From contig NC_089581.1 in the NCBI RefSeq assembly GCF_019320115.1, positions 67,856,166 to 67,920,165 of the forward strand: a stretch of 64,000 bases of DNA, written 5' to 3'. The stretch's first letter is position 1, and each line of letters starts with the position of its first letter. Source of the DNA: Miscanthus floridulus (lineage: Eukaryota > Streptophyta > Magnoliopsida > Poales > Poaceae). Of the stretch, positions 11,937-23,838 are shown piece by piece. The position numbers and the translations under genes were made by a program. The notes beneath the pieces were generated by a model. It searched no databases, had not been told where the DNA came from, and saw nothing but the letters and a program-made list of their open reading frames with translations.

Positions 11937-14576
11937 CGACTAAAAGAAAAGTCTCCAAGGGCATGCTGGATTAAAGAAAAGTTTGAAACAAGAGTAGATT
12001 TTGCAGAAAAGCTTACTATAAGTGGATCTTTACTTTCAATATTTTAGCTGGGTATTAAGTCATTAATAGTATCTAATTTGCACCTATTCTACATCAATCA
12101 CTTTTTTAAGCATCTCATCTCTTCTCAGATTCATAACCATAAGTAACCATGTTTTCATTGATTAACTACAATGCAGGGCAGAGGATTGAGTCTCCATAAC
12201 CGAGGAGCACGACGATTCGAATCGATTAGGCCCAACTAGGGTTTTCTTACCACATGACATATGCAAGTCTTAGACCTACATATATTAACCCTCACTCGGA
12301 TCCTCCAAAACGAGAATGGGTCTAGCACTACCTGAGAGCACAGTACTCCACCTCCCTGCGTTGTTCGTCCATGATGGATTCACATGATGTGTACATGCTA
12401 TTGTCACCATCTCTCCACTCCTAATATGTGGTTGTCCTTTCTTATAATGGAATAGCAGAGGTATTAGGCTTATAAGAGTATGTGGCCAGTACTGCAAGGT
12501 CTCGAACACATACAAGCCTACAACGGACGGTCCTTAATCGACACAGATGGGATGAGCATGACCAGGCAACCCTGTCGGCTTAACAACTAGAGACATAACA
12601 TGTGTCCCGTCCGGTCTCAATTTATCATTATCATCATCATGGTATTGTCATGACCCATAAGCGAAGCCGAGAAGAGCAAGGTAAACCTATTTCTCGAGAA
12701 CGATGAAACCACCGCTTGATTTATATCGTAGTCTAAGCATTACTAAGCATTAGAGGTATTGACCTATTCATACTAACAGGGTAAAACTAGGGATACCTGA
12801 ATATCAAGGTAATCATGCAGCAACGGTATTCGACCAACTCCTTATTACTTAATGCACATCTCACAAGACTTAGATGTAATAAAGATTTATAAATACTAGA
12901 GAAGGGTGGTATGCTCTGGGGCTTGTCTACGTTATAGAGAAGGTTAGATTCCAGAGAAAAGTCTAGTAGTTAGACTTGACACCAACACAACTGGTGGATG
13001 TACCTTCTCTAAGACTTGATCAACATGAGTCTTCTCACTCTCGTACACTACACATAATAAATGATGCTTTGCTTAACATGATGGACTACATGCCATGATG
13101 CATGATGAAAGACACACAAGTCCATAATAGAAGTTAAACAAAGTTATTTATCTTGAGTACAACTTTCCTTCACCAAAGAACTAGGGTTATTATTACAAAA
13201 GCATTTTAGTTATTTACTAACAAGTTATTTAGTTGTTATCATGAAAGCAACACTTAATATATTAAACTAGTCAAGCAAGAAAAGTTATTGAACTATTATT
13301 GCATCAAGTTCACTCATGAGGGCAGCAAGGATCATTACATGACCTAAGCACATGCATTTACTAATTAATCATTTGAGTAAACTATTTTATTTATTAACTA
13401 GCAAGTTAATCATGAGTACAACAAGGAAGTAAAAGAGTTGCCAAGGAATAGTAGGGGTTTAGTGTTCCCAGGTCCACAATCAAAGTATAAAACACACCAA
13501 AGTTATCTAAACATTTCCTAATTTATTTTAGTATTTATTAATCAAAGAAAAGGCATTTAACACACTTAAATTAATTGAACTATTTAGAATCATCAAAATA
13601 GTACCAAACTTTTTGTGAAGGCAGGTCTAAAAATGTAAAGCATACACAAAAAGTTTCATGACTAAAGGATTATTATTTTAATATATAAAAATTATGCAAG
13701 GTCCATTTATAATTAAAAGAGGTAATTTTTAAGCATACCAAAACTACTGAAAATGACCAATTCATATTTTTCCATGGTAGAGCATATCATGACAAAGCCA
13801 CACAACAAATTTCATATTTTTAACATGCACCAATATTTAGTTATGAAATAAACAAGAATCAGCATGTAAAAACATTTTCTGAAAAGAATAAAACATTTTC
13901 CTGCGCCAAAATTCTTTTATCACTGACCCCTCCTTAACCCACCATCACTGACAGCGGGGCCCGGGGTCAAACTGACCCAGGCCAACCTTGACTGCGCGGT
14001 GGCCGGTGGGTAAGGGGCAGAGCTCACCGCTGGTGAGGTCTCCGGTGAAGTGGACTACACCGGCGTGTTCCCTATCCTTCCCCGCACACAGCCAAGCTAT
14101 CAAACGAAAGGATTAGGGCACGGGGCGTGCGAAGACGCAGCCACGGCGGACCGGCGGCGCACGGCGCGGAAGACCTTGCCGACGGTGAGGCCATTCAAAC
14201 GCTTCCCATACTCACTCGAACACCCTGACCCTACCAATTAAACGGATTTAGAACTTGCTCGAGCTCAGCGTGGGCCATGGCGGCGCAGTGGTGCTCGACA
14301 CGGCGGCGCGACGCAGCTCCGGCCACTACCTGCCCTAATCGGCTTATCTAAGCTACTGGATAGCCCTACGGTGCTCACCGCGACTTGCTGGTATTGGTGG
14401 TTGAAACAGAGGTGGCACGGTCGCGGGTGCCGGTGATGAGGACAAGCGCGGCGGCATGAACCCGGTGGCGAGGTTGCGTTCTGGCGCGTCCTGCATGGTA
14501 GCGGTAAAAAGGATAAGCCGGTGAGCATCAAGCAGTCAAGGTGAAGCTGAAACGAAATCTGGGATGGAGATAGGCG

Positions 14577-14581
14577 CTCTG
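14577..14581. repeat. Target site duplication CTCTG (left)
   Basis: CTCTG here matches CTCTG at 29508-29512 exactly, defining the chromovirus insertion site. Confidence 0.95.
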
Positions 14582-16544
14582 TGAAACAACCCCGATTTCC
14601 ACGATGGGAAATCCATAGAGTCAAAGCGTAATAAGACCGTGGTAGATCATATTACCCCAAATTCCAGTCGATGATCACATCCATACATCGATAATATCAG
14701 AGTACAAATAGTGCGGAATTACATAAATTATTACATCGCCGCATTGGCGGAATCAAAAGTAGCATTCATTCAGAACAGCTTGAAGATAAGATCGCCAAAC
14801 TCGAGCGTAGGAACGAATCCCTCAACCGTCAAACTCCTCGGAGCTATACTCCTCAGCAGAACCTGTATGCCAAAATTTATCAGTACGATTTGTACTGGCC
14901 ACTCCCAACCCTATGAGCATTGCTTTGTGGTAATTTGGATGCAAGTCGGATATATTCAAAAGGAACCTATAAGGCTGGGGTTTCCTATGTATTAGCATAT
15001 CAAGTATATAATAGTATAGTCAGGTTTTAACACCGTTACCACACCCATTCCCATTCCAAAGCCAGATTTCGACCCTAGGACCGATATACCACCATCTCCA
15101 CACCTTCACCATACCACACCCATACCATCGCTCAGTCGACAGGCCAACTCCCTCTCGGCACTGTCTCAAGACCCGTAGCCCCTAGCTACGACCGAACACT
15201 CACTCCCTGGGGGAAGAAGAGAGGGACTCATCTCATATCTAGTTTAAGCGAAACCCAGGAAAGGTCCATGGCCGACAAGTCGGCACATGTATCGATCGAT
15301 TAACCATACACTCTGCAGAGGTTTTACATAACCACAAGATCCGCCTTCCTTGCTGACCGTCGTCAACTGGGCTGATTCCGGCCGCTTGCTTGCCTAGGAT
15401 AGTGCCACTCTACCATTCAGCCCTGGTTCACCCCAAGTCCGGTCTGGGGTGGCTGAAACTGTGAGTCATGAGCCGGGTCCACAAGGTCTCCATGAAGTCT
15501 CGGAAGGGTGTGGGGGAGATCCTCCGTACCCCGTACCTCCTTACACTGTCCGCTAACAACCTAGCAGTAGTGGCAATATCCTACCAAGTAGTCCGGTCGT
15601 CCCGCACCATATAGGGCGAGTGGTACGTAAGGCTTCCCGGTGAATCTGAGTACTAGTAAGTCCTTAGGGATGACCAAGCCAGAATGTCTCCATCAGGGTT
15701 TCCATTTACCGTGCCACCACAGCACCTCCACCCGGGGCTCCACCCACCATAGGTTCACACCCAAGGCTACCTCGTATACCATTTACCCACTACAGGTATC
15801 CATTTACCCACCATAGGTATCCATTCCAGGGGTGCCCAGGTAGCACCCTACGGCAAGACTTGCCCTAGGCTCGTCGTATACTCCAACTTGGTCGACACAA
15901 CCCTCACCCACCACGCACCCAAGTCACACACGCAGCACTCTCCCCATAGTCCAGATAATACTAGTTTCCATCACGCATCAATGTAGTGCAAGCGTAGTAG
16001 AAGTAATAAGTAATGAAATATAGTAGCAAGCGTGTGACTAGCCTAACAGTTGGGTGAGCAGGGACAAGGTTGCGTCAAGGTAAAGGCCATCAAGAAAGCA
16101 TACTACCATGCAAGTCCTATCACAGTGTGAATATATCCACATAGTAAAGCACTAGCAGTTCTATATTAGCCATGCGTAATAGGTGCTACGAAGTTGGGTG
16201 GGATGTGGCACCTTCAGTGTAGTCGTCTCCGTACTCCTCTTGGTACTCACGATCCTCGTCCGTCAGGTTCTCCTCCGAGTCTGCAACGATCGTATTACAG
16301 CCGCGTCAGCGACGTCTATAGAATAGCACAAAGAAGCAATGAAAATTCAAAAGAGCCAAATGCACTCAAACGTGGGTTCATTGCGTAGAGCTCGATTTTA
16401 GATGAATTTTGGTCCTGGTTTCATATTTTTCTGAGGTCGTATGAATTTGTTATGAATTTCTGAAGTTTAAATCCATTTCTGAAAATGAAAAAGGCTGTAT
16501 TATTCTTGGGCTGACACGTGTCACAATGTGGTTGGTCCACGCGA

Positions 16545-16775
16545 CATGCTTACGTCAGCATGACATCATCATGACGCCATCGTCACGGATCCGAGCTGAC
16601 AGGTGGGGCCCAGCTGACGTCAGCATGACGTCATCTCGGCTGTGCTGGCCTTTGACACGTGGGTCTCGCGTGACATCACCATGACGTCAGCAATCTGACG
16701 CGTGGGTCCATGGTGTCTGTGTCTCTGACAGGTGGGCCAGGTCAACGGTCAGCGTTGACCGGTCAACGGTCAACA
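16545..16775. promoter_or_regulatory. TGACG, G-box and W-box motif cluster in the 3' LTR
   Basis: Several TGACGTCA/TGACG cores are followed by ACGTG-containing boxes and, at about 16740-16775, alternating GGTCAAC and GTTGACC units. In plants these match binding cores of TGA/bZIP and WRKY factors. The cluster is repeated in the other LTR. That it is functional is inference. Confidence 0.5.
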
Positions 16776-18009
16776 CGGGCCGACTCGAATTGGGATTTGG
16801 GTTGGGCCGGTCTGGGCTGGGCCGGTCCAGACACGTGGCACGCTGTGGTTCTGCCACGTCACGGTCATGGGCTCATACCGGGCTGCGTCCACAGCTGTGG
16901 TCGTGTGGGTGTGGCTCACGGTGGACCAAGGGGGCTAGTCCATAGACCGCAGACTGGTCCATAGTGGACCAAGTCCACCGTCCCTTCTCCCTGGCTCGGC
17001 TCACGTGCACCGAGCTCACCCATAGTTGGCCGGTGAGGGAAGAAGCCCTCTGCTTCTCCCGTGGCGGTGCTCCGGCCGGCGGCGAGCTCGCTGCGAGCCT
17101 CCGCGGTGGCGCCGGTGTTCGATTGGGGAGGGGAAAAACTTCCCTGGGCCATGGCGACTATGTCTGTGGGGTCAAGGTGGCGGCCAAGGCTCCCCAAGGT
17201 GCTGGCCACGGCGAGCGGCGGCTCGAGCTCCACCGGCGTGCGGGAAACGGCGCTGGGCTGCGGCATAGACTGATTCTATGGTGCGCGTGGGCGACACAAC
17301 GTTCCAACGGGTATGTTTGGCAGGGCGAGGGGTCCTCCAGGGGCTCCGGTGGCTTTGGCCACGGCGGCGGCTTCCCGAGCACGACGGCGGTGTCGATGAG
17401 GTGGCTACGTCCTCGGAGAAGCATCACAGTGGAGGCGTGTAGGTCTCTACGGGTTCTTGGGGTCACGGCAAGGGCGTTCAGGCTAAATGGCGGGGCTCGG
17501 ATTCTCATGTGGCCATTAGGGGCTTCCCGGTGGCCACGGCGGTCATGAAGACGACGGCGAGGCGCACGGGTGGACCATGGGGCTCCAGCGGGGTGGTCAC
17601 GGCATGGCTACGGACGTGTGCGTGGGTGCTTGTGTTCCCAGTAGCCGGCGACGGCCTTGGCCTACACGCTCCTGGTATGGAGCGCCATGGCCGAACGGCA
17701 AGGTCCGGCGACGACAGGCAAGAAGAGACCGGAAGGGCTCACCGTGGGTGGCGTGGAAGAAAGGATAGTGATGCCGTGTCGACTCGAGGCCGTGTAGCTC
17801 CGGAAGCCGTGCAGTGCCGTGCCAAACCACGTCGGTGATGTGGACGACGGCGTCGTGCTTGGCTCCGGCGATCTCCTTCTCCACAGCGGCTCCGGCGTGC
17901 TCCTCTTCTCCCTCCTCTCCCTCTTCTCTCTTGGCTTGGGTGGGCTGTGGTTGGCCACCGAGGTGGCGGCAGGCGACAGGACGAGCGCTAGGGCTCCGAG
18001 GACCATGGC

Positions 18010-18017
18010 CTTTATAG
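18010..18017 (-). promoter_or_regulatory. TATA-like box in the 3' LTR
   Basis: CTATAAAG on the minus strand, about 830 bp inside the LTR start and embedded in a GC-rich block. The equivalent site in the 5' LTR is 28662-28669. Confidence 0.5.
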
Positions 18018-18850
18018 CCGAGCTCGGCCATGGAGCTCGGTGATTGGCGGACTGGAATCAAGGGCAATCGCGGGGCTTGCTTGCATCCTACGGCCACGAG
18101 GGGTTGCGTGGGCGCGGCGCCAAGGGGGAGACAGGACCATGCCCCGGGCATGACCCCTAGCCTGCCCTGCCACCGTTGTCGGGGCTCTGTCGCGCGGTGG
18201 TTTGAGCGCGGCATGGGGAAGAAGCACAGTAGCGCTGACAGGCGGGGTCCGTTGGCAGCGGCTGCGGGCGAAGCTGGTAAGCGCGCGGGCGAGCGGCTGA
18301 CGCGCGGGCCAAGGTGGCAGCGACCGCAAGCGGGCTGACGAGCGCGCGGGCGATGCTGGGCCGCTAGCTAGGCCGTGCGCGCGCTGAGGGTGGCTGGCCG
18401 GCGTGGGCTGAGCAGGCCGAGCCCGCGAGGCCTTCTTCTTCTCTTTTTTTTTCCTTTTTCCGTTTTACATTTCTTTTCCTTTGTTTGATTTCAAATTTAG
18501 TTTAGAATTTGAATTTAAAACTGAGGTGACTTACTTATTGGAATTTTGGGAGTTTTGTTTAATAATAACTTTATGGTTTATTACTTTAATGGAATTGTTA
18601 AACATAGCATAAAGCAAATGAAATCCCAAATCACAATTTAAGTTAACATTGTATGCAACATGTTATTTGAAGGAAATTTATTAATCATAATCAACAAATG
18701 ATATGCCATGCTTATGTGTTAATCTGGGTTGAGTTACTTCTAATGCAACTCTAGGTTGGGTTCTACCATGTCACTCATCATCACATGGGATCCTTGAGAA
18801 AAATTTTGTAGTTGTGACTTTTGGTGTGTGGATTTTCTGGGTTGTTACAG

Positions 18851-18862
18851 TCCTACCCCCTT
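18851..18862 (-). other. Polypurine tract of the chromovirus
   Basis: AAGGGGGTAGGA on the minus strand lies one base before the 3' LTR and just after the integrase stop. This is the expected plus-strand primer position. Confidence 0.85.
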
Positions 18863-18883
18863 AACAGAATCTCGTCCTCGAGA

Positions 18884-20707
18884 TTAAAGTGTAACGTACT
18901 CTTCAAAGAGGTAAGGATATTGTAGCCGGAGATCAGACTCTTTCTCCCACGTTGCTTCTCTCTCAGTGTGGTTACTCCATTGGATCTTGCACATAGGAAT
19001 AGTCTTGCTTCGGGTTTCTTTGGTATCTCTGCCCAGAATTCTGATAGGATGTTCTTTGTACTCAAGAGTGTCTTGAATGTCAAGTGTATCAGTCGGGATC
19101 ACTTCATCGGGCACTCTCAAACACTTACATAGCTGTGAGACATGGAATACGGGATGTACTCCTGTCAATTCTTCAGGTAATTCGAGTTTGTAGGCGAGTT
19201 TCCCAATCCTCTTGCAAATCTTATATGGGCCAACAAATCTAGGGGCAAGCTTCCCTTTCACATGGAACCTGACAGTCCCACGTAGCGGGGATACCTTGAG
19301 ATAGACAAAGTCTCCCACGTTAAACTCAAGTCTTCTTCTCCTTTTGTCAGCATAGCTCTTGTATCGACTTTGAGCAATCCTCAAATTCTCTCTTATTTGG
19401 GCAACTCCTTCTTCGGCATCTTGAATCTTAGCAGAGTCAAAGAACGATCTTTCTCCAGGTTGGGACCACATCAACGGTGTCTTACAAGGTCTGCCATACA
19501 GAGCTTCAAACGGTGACATCTTAATGCTGGCTTGGTAGCTGTTGTTGTAAGAGAACTCTGCATAGGGTAAGCATTTCTCCCAATCAGAGCCATAATTCAG
19601 TACACTAGCATGAAGCATGTCTTCTAAGATCTGATTTACTTGTTCTGTCTGTCCATCTGTCTGCGGGTGGTAAGCGGTACTGAAATCGAGTTTAGTTCCA
19701 ATAGACTTGTGTAGAGCTTCCCAGAATCGGGACACAAACTGAGGACCACGATCAGATACAATACTAGAGGGTGCTCCATGCAGTCTGAGAATATGCTCAA
19801 TATATAGATCCACTAATTTTTCTGCATTGGTCTTGGTCTTTACTGGTACAAAGTGAGCAATCTTGGTCAAACGATCAACAATCACCCAGATGGAATCATT
19901 GCCTTTCTGTGAACGGGGTAATCCAACTATGAAATCCATGGATATGCTCTCCCATTTCCATTCGGGAACGTCAAGAGGCTTTAACAATCCTGCAGGCCTT
20001 TGATGTTCAGCTTTGACTCTATTGCAGGTGTCACATCGCGCCACATGTCCTGCAATGTCCGTCTTCATACCTTTCCACCAAAAATGTTTCTTCAAGTCTT
20101 GATACATCTTTGATCCTCCAGGGTGAATACAGTACTTAGAATCATGAGCTTCTAACAGAATTTCCTCTCGTAGTGCTGGATCGGAAGGTACACAGATTCT
20201 GTCCTTGAACCAGATGGTTCCTTGTACATCTTCATGGTGGTTGGTCTTGTAGCCTAGTTTCATCAGACCACGGAGATATTCGATCTCTTCACAATTCTTC
20301 TGAGCTTGACGGATGCGATCTATGAGATTGTACTGTATGCGGAGCTCATTCAACAAGCCGTGCGGTAGTATCTCAAGTTGAAAATCATCAATCTCTTCCT
20401 TGAGCTCGGGTGGTACGGATTTAGTGATCAAAGTGTGACAGTAGCTCTTGCGACTGAGAGCATCTGCGACTACATTAGCTTTCCCCGGATGATAGTGAAT
20501 TTCCAGGTCATAGTCCTTGATCAACTCCAGCCAACGGCGTTGCCTCATGTTCAAATCTTCTTGAGTGAAAAAGTACTTCAAGCTCTTGTGATCGGTGTAG
20601 ATGTCACACTTGTTGCCTATCAAGTAGTGCCTCCAAATCTTCAAAGCATGCACAACTGCTGCTAACTCAAGATCATGAGTAGGGTAACGGTTCTCGTGTT
20701 CTTTCAA
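18884..20707 (-). pseudogene. pol: Pol, RNase H-integrase-chromodomain part
   Basis: This 607-codon stretch follows in frame after a TAG at 20708-20710. It opens with the rest of RNase H (about residues 1-60). The integrase zinc-binding segment comes next, with the His residues near IHPGG and then CDTC. The catalytic core shows [12 protein letters not shown] (first Asp), SDRGPQF (second Asp) and the Glu in QTEQVNQ. The C-terminal part ends with a chromodomain-like segment containing CKIQWSNH and EATWE, typical of chromoviruses, where it is thought to steer integration to heterochromatin. The stop at 18884-18886 sits 21 bases before the polypurine tract. This half is undamaged in itself but needs readthrough of two stops to be made from gag-pol. 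No separate start is evident; its first codon is TTG. Confidence 0.9.
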
Positions 20708-21940
20708 CTATCGAGAAGCATATGCTATCACATTTCCATCTTGCATCAATACACAGCCAAGTCCTTGACGGGATGCATCACAATAGACCACGAAGTCTTT
20801 GCTGATATCAGGCAATGCTAACACAGGAGTTGTGGTAAGCTTCTGTTTCAATTCCTGGAAGCTTTGTTCGCACTCAGGCATCCATTCAAACTCCTTGGTC
20901 TTCTTCAGAAGGTTGGTCATTGGACGGGCTATCTTGGAGAAGTTTTCGATGAATCGGCGGTAATATCCAGCCAATCCCAAGAAACTTCTGACTTCTGTTA
21001 CATTACGGGGTTGTTCCCATTCTTTTACAGCTTCAATCTTGGCTGGGTCAACTGCAACACCTTCAGCTGATAGTACATGGCCTAGGAAGGCAACTTCCTG
21101 TAGCCAAAACTCACATTTGCTGAACTTTGCATAGAGCTGATGTTGGGCTAGTTTCTCAAGCACAGTTCTTAGATGATGTTCATGTTCTTCAGCGGTGGGT
21201 GAATAAACAAGGATGTCATCAATGAATACTACCACAAACTTATCCAGTTCATCCATGAAAACCTTATTCATCTTGTTCATGAAGTATGCGGGAGCATTCG
21301 TGAGTCCAAAGGACACCACAGTGAACTCAAATTGCCCATACCTAGTCACGAAGGCTGTCTTCGGGATATCACTCTCTCGAATCTTCATCTGATGATAGCC
21401 AGATCTGAGATCAATCTTAGAGAAATACTTGGCACCTCTGAGCTGATCAAGCAAATCATCAATCCTTGGCAGGGGATACTTGTTCTTGATGGTGACTGCG
21501 TTCAAGTTCCGGTAATCAATGCACATTCTCATTGAGCCATCTTTCTTCCTAACAAACAGAACAGGGGATCCCCAGGGTGAAGCACTGGGTCTGATATATC
21601 CCTTCGAGATGAGCTCATTAAGTTGATTCTTGAGCTCGGCCAGTTCATCAACTGACATACGATAGGGTCTCTTGGCAATGGGTCCCGTTCCTGGTAACAG
21701 ATCAATGATGAACTCTACATCACGGTCTGGTGGCATACCCGGTAATTCTTCAGGGAATACATCGGGATAGTCTCTGACTACTGGCACATCATGAACTGTC
21801 TCCTCCTCTTTTTGAGATTCTGAACTTGCTTTTAGGGCACATAGGATAGAGGTGGATTTTCCAGACTGGGGTTCACATCTAACAACTTGGCCTGATGGAT
21901 GGGTCACTTGGACGTATCTAGGTGAACATGATATGATACC
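20708..21940 (-). pseudogene. pol: Pol, reverse transcriptase part
   Basis: The frame is the same as gag-protease but lies between two in-frame stops, TGA at 21941-21943 and TAG at 20708-20710. RT landmarks are present: [12 protein letters not shown] before the domain, [25 protein letters not shown] with a catalytic Asp, and [11 protein letters not shown] with the paired Asp. The connection region contains [12 protein letters not shown]. RNase H starts near [11 protein letters not shown] and is broken by the TAG. Both stops are of the kind a single C-to-T transition creates, which fits decay of methylated DNA. Enzyme role: copies the element RNA into DNA in cytoplasmic particles. Confidence 0.9.
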
Positions 21941-23533
21941 TCAGTGAATAGTTAACCAATCCATGCCTAAGATGACATCTAGGTTAGTGGAAGGTAATAG
22001 GGTTAGGTCGGCTTCAAAGGTAAGACCCTCTATGGTAAGACTCACTCCTTTACATATGTGGGTGCACTTTAGATCTCCTAAGGGTGAGCTGGTGATGATA
22101 GGCTTTTCACGTGGGGTTACAGGCAGGTCATGCGCTCGTGCAAACTGGGATGATATGTATGAACAAGATGCTCCAGAATCAAATAGAACTGATGCAGTAT
22201 TGCCATTAACTAAAAACATACCATATACCACGTCAGGGGCAGCTTGTGCTTCCTCGGCGTCCAGATGGTTGAGACGTCCACGAGTAGCAGATCCCTTGAA
22301 CTGAGACTTCTGTGTAGCTGAGTTCTGAGGGCACTCAGCGGCTTTGTGACCTGGTTGGCCACAAGCGAAGCAGGTGAAAGGCGCACCGCCTATAGGGGTT
22401 GGCGCGGGTGCCTTCCAGTTTCCAGTGCCTGATGCGGAGCGGTTCTGTGCTGGGCGTTCATTTGCTGTGCGGGGGCGGTTGGAACGATCCTGAGTGTTGT
22501 GGTCCTGAGCATAACGGTCCTGGGTGTAATGATCCTGAGCAGGGCGGGAGTATTTGGTGGTGTAGCCTCCACTACCTCTACTCGATCCAGGGTTGTCCTC
22601 CCTGTTGTGGCGATAGCGTTCCCTGGTTGGTGCATCTCTGCGGAACCTCTTGCGATCACGACCACGGAAGGACTCCTCAGGCTTACGCTTTCTCTCCCTG
22701 TACTCTTCTCCAGCTTCAGCACGGTCTTTCTCAATCTGGATGCAGCGATCCACCAGAGCACGCAATGTGTTGCTCTCAATACCGCCAAACTTCAGCTTGA
22801 TGTGCGGGTTAAGTCCCTTGCGGTAATAGTACAGCTTCTCCTTCTCAGAGTTCACAACACAAGAAGGTGCATAGCGCAGAAGGTTGGTGAAACGGGTAGT
22901 GTACTTAGTCACCCTGTCCTTTCCCATCTTGATGTTGCGGAACTCCTCGGCTTTGGCCTCCATGACACCCTTGGGAATGTGATACTCAGTGAATGCTTCA
23001 GCGAACTCATCCCACGAGATGTGGGCAGGGTCCTCATGGGAGTCACTGAAACTGTCCCACCAGGCGCGTGCTGCACCCGTGAGCTGGTGTGTGGCAGCTC
23101 CAACACACTCATCATCGGTGAAAGTAGTGAGGTCAAGCTTCTTCTCCATTTCCTTGAGCCAGTCATCGGCTACCAGTGGGTCAGGATCGGTGCCATCATA
23201 GGAAGGTGGCCTTAGCTTCAGGAATCCTTCTAGCTTCCTTTGGAAGTCATTCTGTTGTCCTCCCTGGCGATGGTTTGCTCCTTCAACAAGAGCTGCAAGA
23301 AGCTGGGTCTGTTGTGCCATCACTTCCGCCAGGTTCAGTGGTGGTGGTGGAGGAACGTTCTCCTCAGGCGGTGGGGTATTCTCCAGGTGGAAGGGTATCC
23401 CTCCACGTCCATGACCTCGGCCACGACCACGGTTGTTGCCACCACGTCCCCCATTGGGTTCAACTGGTCCAGGGGTGGGCGCACGTCCTCGCTGCCTTAA
23501 GCGAATAGAACGGTGATTCGGCATCTGCAACAC
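21941..23533 (-). CDS. gag: Gag and aspartic protease
   Basis: 530 codons, from a methionine at 23533 to TGA at 21941-21943. The first 60 residues are rich in Arg, Gly and Pro. The capsid-like gag region, with WLKEMEKKLDL, AARAWWDSF and FAEAFTEYHIP, covers about residues 100-290. A charged region with QDR/QDH repeats follows, then a CCHC zinc knuckle, CFACGQPGHKAAEC, at about residue 388. The protease active site, LFDSGASCSYIS, is at about residue 450, and the frame closes after GMDWLTIH. The normal family arrangement continues directly into pol, so the terminal TGA is a break rather than a natural end. In this copy gag and protease themselves are uninterrupted. Gag packages element RNA; protease matures the polyprotein. 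Regulation would come from the LTR at 25229-29507. Confidence 0.9.
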   Translation of the reverse strand: MLQMPNHRSIRLRQRGRAPTPGPVEPNGGRGGNNRGRGRGHGRGGIPFHLENTPPPEENVPPPPPLNLAEVMAQQTQLLAALVEGANHRQGGQQNDFQRKLEGFLKLRPPSYDGTDPDPLVADDWLKEMEKKLDLTTFTDDECVGAATHQLTGAARAWWDSFSDSHEDPAHISWDEFAEAFTEYHIPKGVMEAKAEEFRNIKMGKDRVTKYTTRFTNLLRYAPSCVVNSEKEKLYYYRKGLNPHIKLKFGGIESNTLRALVDRCIQIEKDRAEAGEEYRERKRKPEESFRGRDRKRFRRDAPTRERYRHNREDNPGSSRGSGGYTTKYSRPAQDHYTQDRYAQDHNTQDRSNRPRTANERPAQNRSASGTGNWKAPAPTPIGGAPFTCFACGQPGHKAAECPQNSATQKSQFKGSATRGRLNHLDAEEAQAAPDVVYGMFLVNGNTASVLFDSGASCSYISSQFARAHDLPVTPREKPIITSSPLGDLKCTHICKGVSLTIEGLTFEADLTLLPSTNLDVILGMDWLTIH

Positions 23534-23838
23534 GGATCATAGAGAGTTTAGTGCTTGTGCCATATGTGCTTATAATTCAATATGATTACATGATTTCAAC
23601 GATTTAAAGAAAAACATTTATGCTATCCAACACTCATTACAAAAGAAGCAGTAAGATTCATAAAGATGCAATAAGATCCGAAGCATTCATTACATGGTTT
23701 TTATTACATAGCATCATCTCCAGTAGCTACACTTGAAGATGTGCGAGAATCGTTCTACGCATACTGTCTCATAATACATCTCATAAGGGGTACAACTCAT
23801 GGAAGCTACTGACATGACTCATGACCACGCAGGGTCAT
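23534..23838 (-). other. Spacer between upstream ORF and gag
   Basis: About 305 bp of AT-richer sequence with no ORF or recognised motif. The gag methionine follows directly. How ribosomes would reach gag past an upstream ORF is not evident. Confidence 0.6.

Larger units (their letters stand above)
11502..14581 (-). mobile_element. Solo LTR, left part, split by the chromovirus
   Basis: It begins TGTGGCAGAACC, the same end as the LTRs at 50958 and 58924, and continues after the nested element at 29513 to end ATGTTACA at 30698. Joined length is about 4.27 kb. Outer 5-bp flanks are GAATA and GAACC, only 3 of 5 matching, so an old or rearranged insertion is possible. It contains the conserved hairpin module at 11883-11936 and a GC-rich block at about 13930-14560. 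No coding domain is seen. Confidence 0.75.
14582..18849 (-). repeat. 3' LTR of the chromovirus (4268 bp)
   Basis: Plus-strand ends are TGAAACAACC and GGGTTGTTACA, nearly inverted. It aligns end to end with 25229-29507. By hand I count about 41 substitutions, all but one transitions, plus five small indels: two 7-bp units and three single bases. These account exactly for the 11-bp length difference. Confidence 0.95.

Noticed and set aside
16964..17548. A 194-codon plus-strand ORF in the chromovirus LTR (and its twin at 27616-28200)
   Set aside because: It lies in a GC-rich LTR block where stops are rare, is antisense to the element, has competing ORFs on both strands and no domain. Its conservation between the copies simply reflects LTR identity.
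17597..18214. 205-codon and 240-codon minus-strand ORFs in the two LTR copies (the latter at 28249-28971)
   Set aside because: Length differs because of small changes, composition is Arg/Pro/Ala-rich as expected for GC-rich non-coding DNA, and no domain is present.
22499..23215. A 238-codon plus-strand ORF opposite gag
   Set aside because: It is the complement of the real gag coding sequence on the minus strand.
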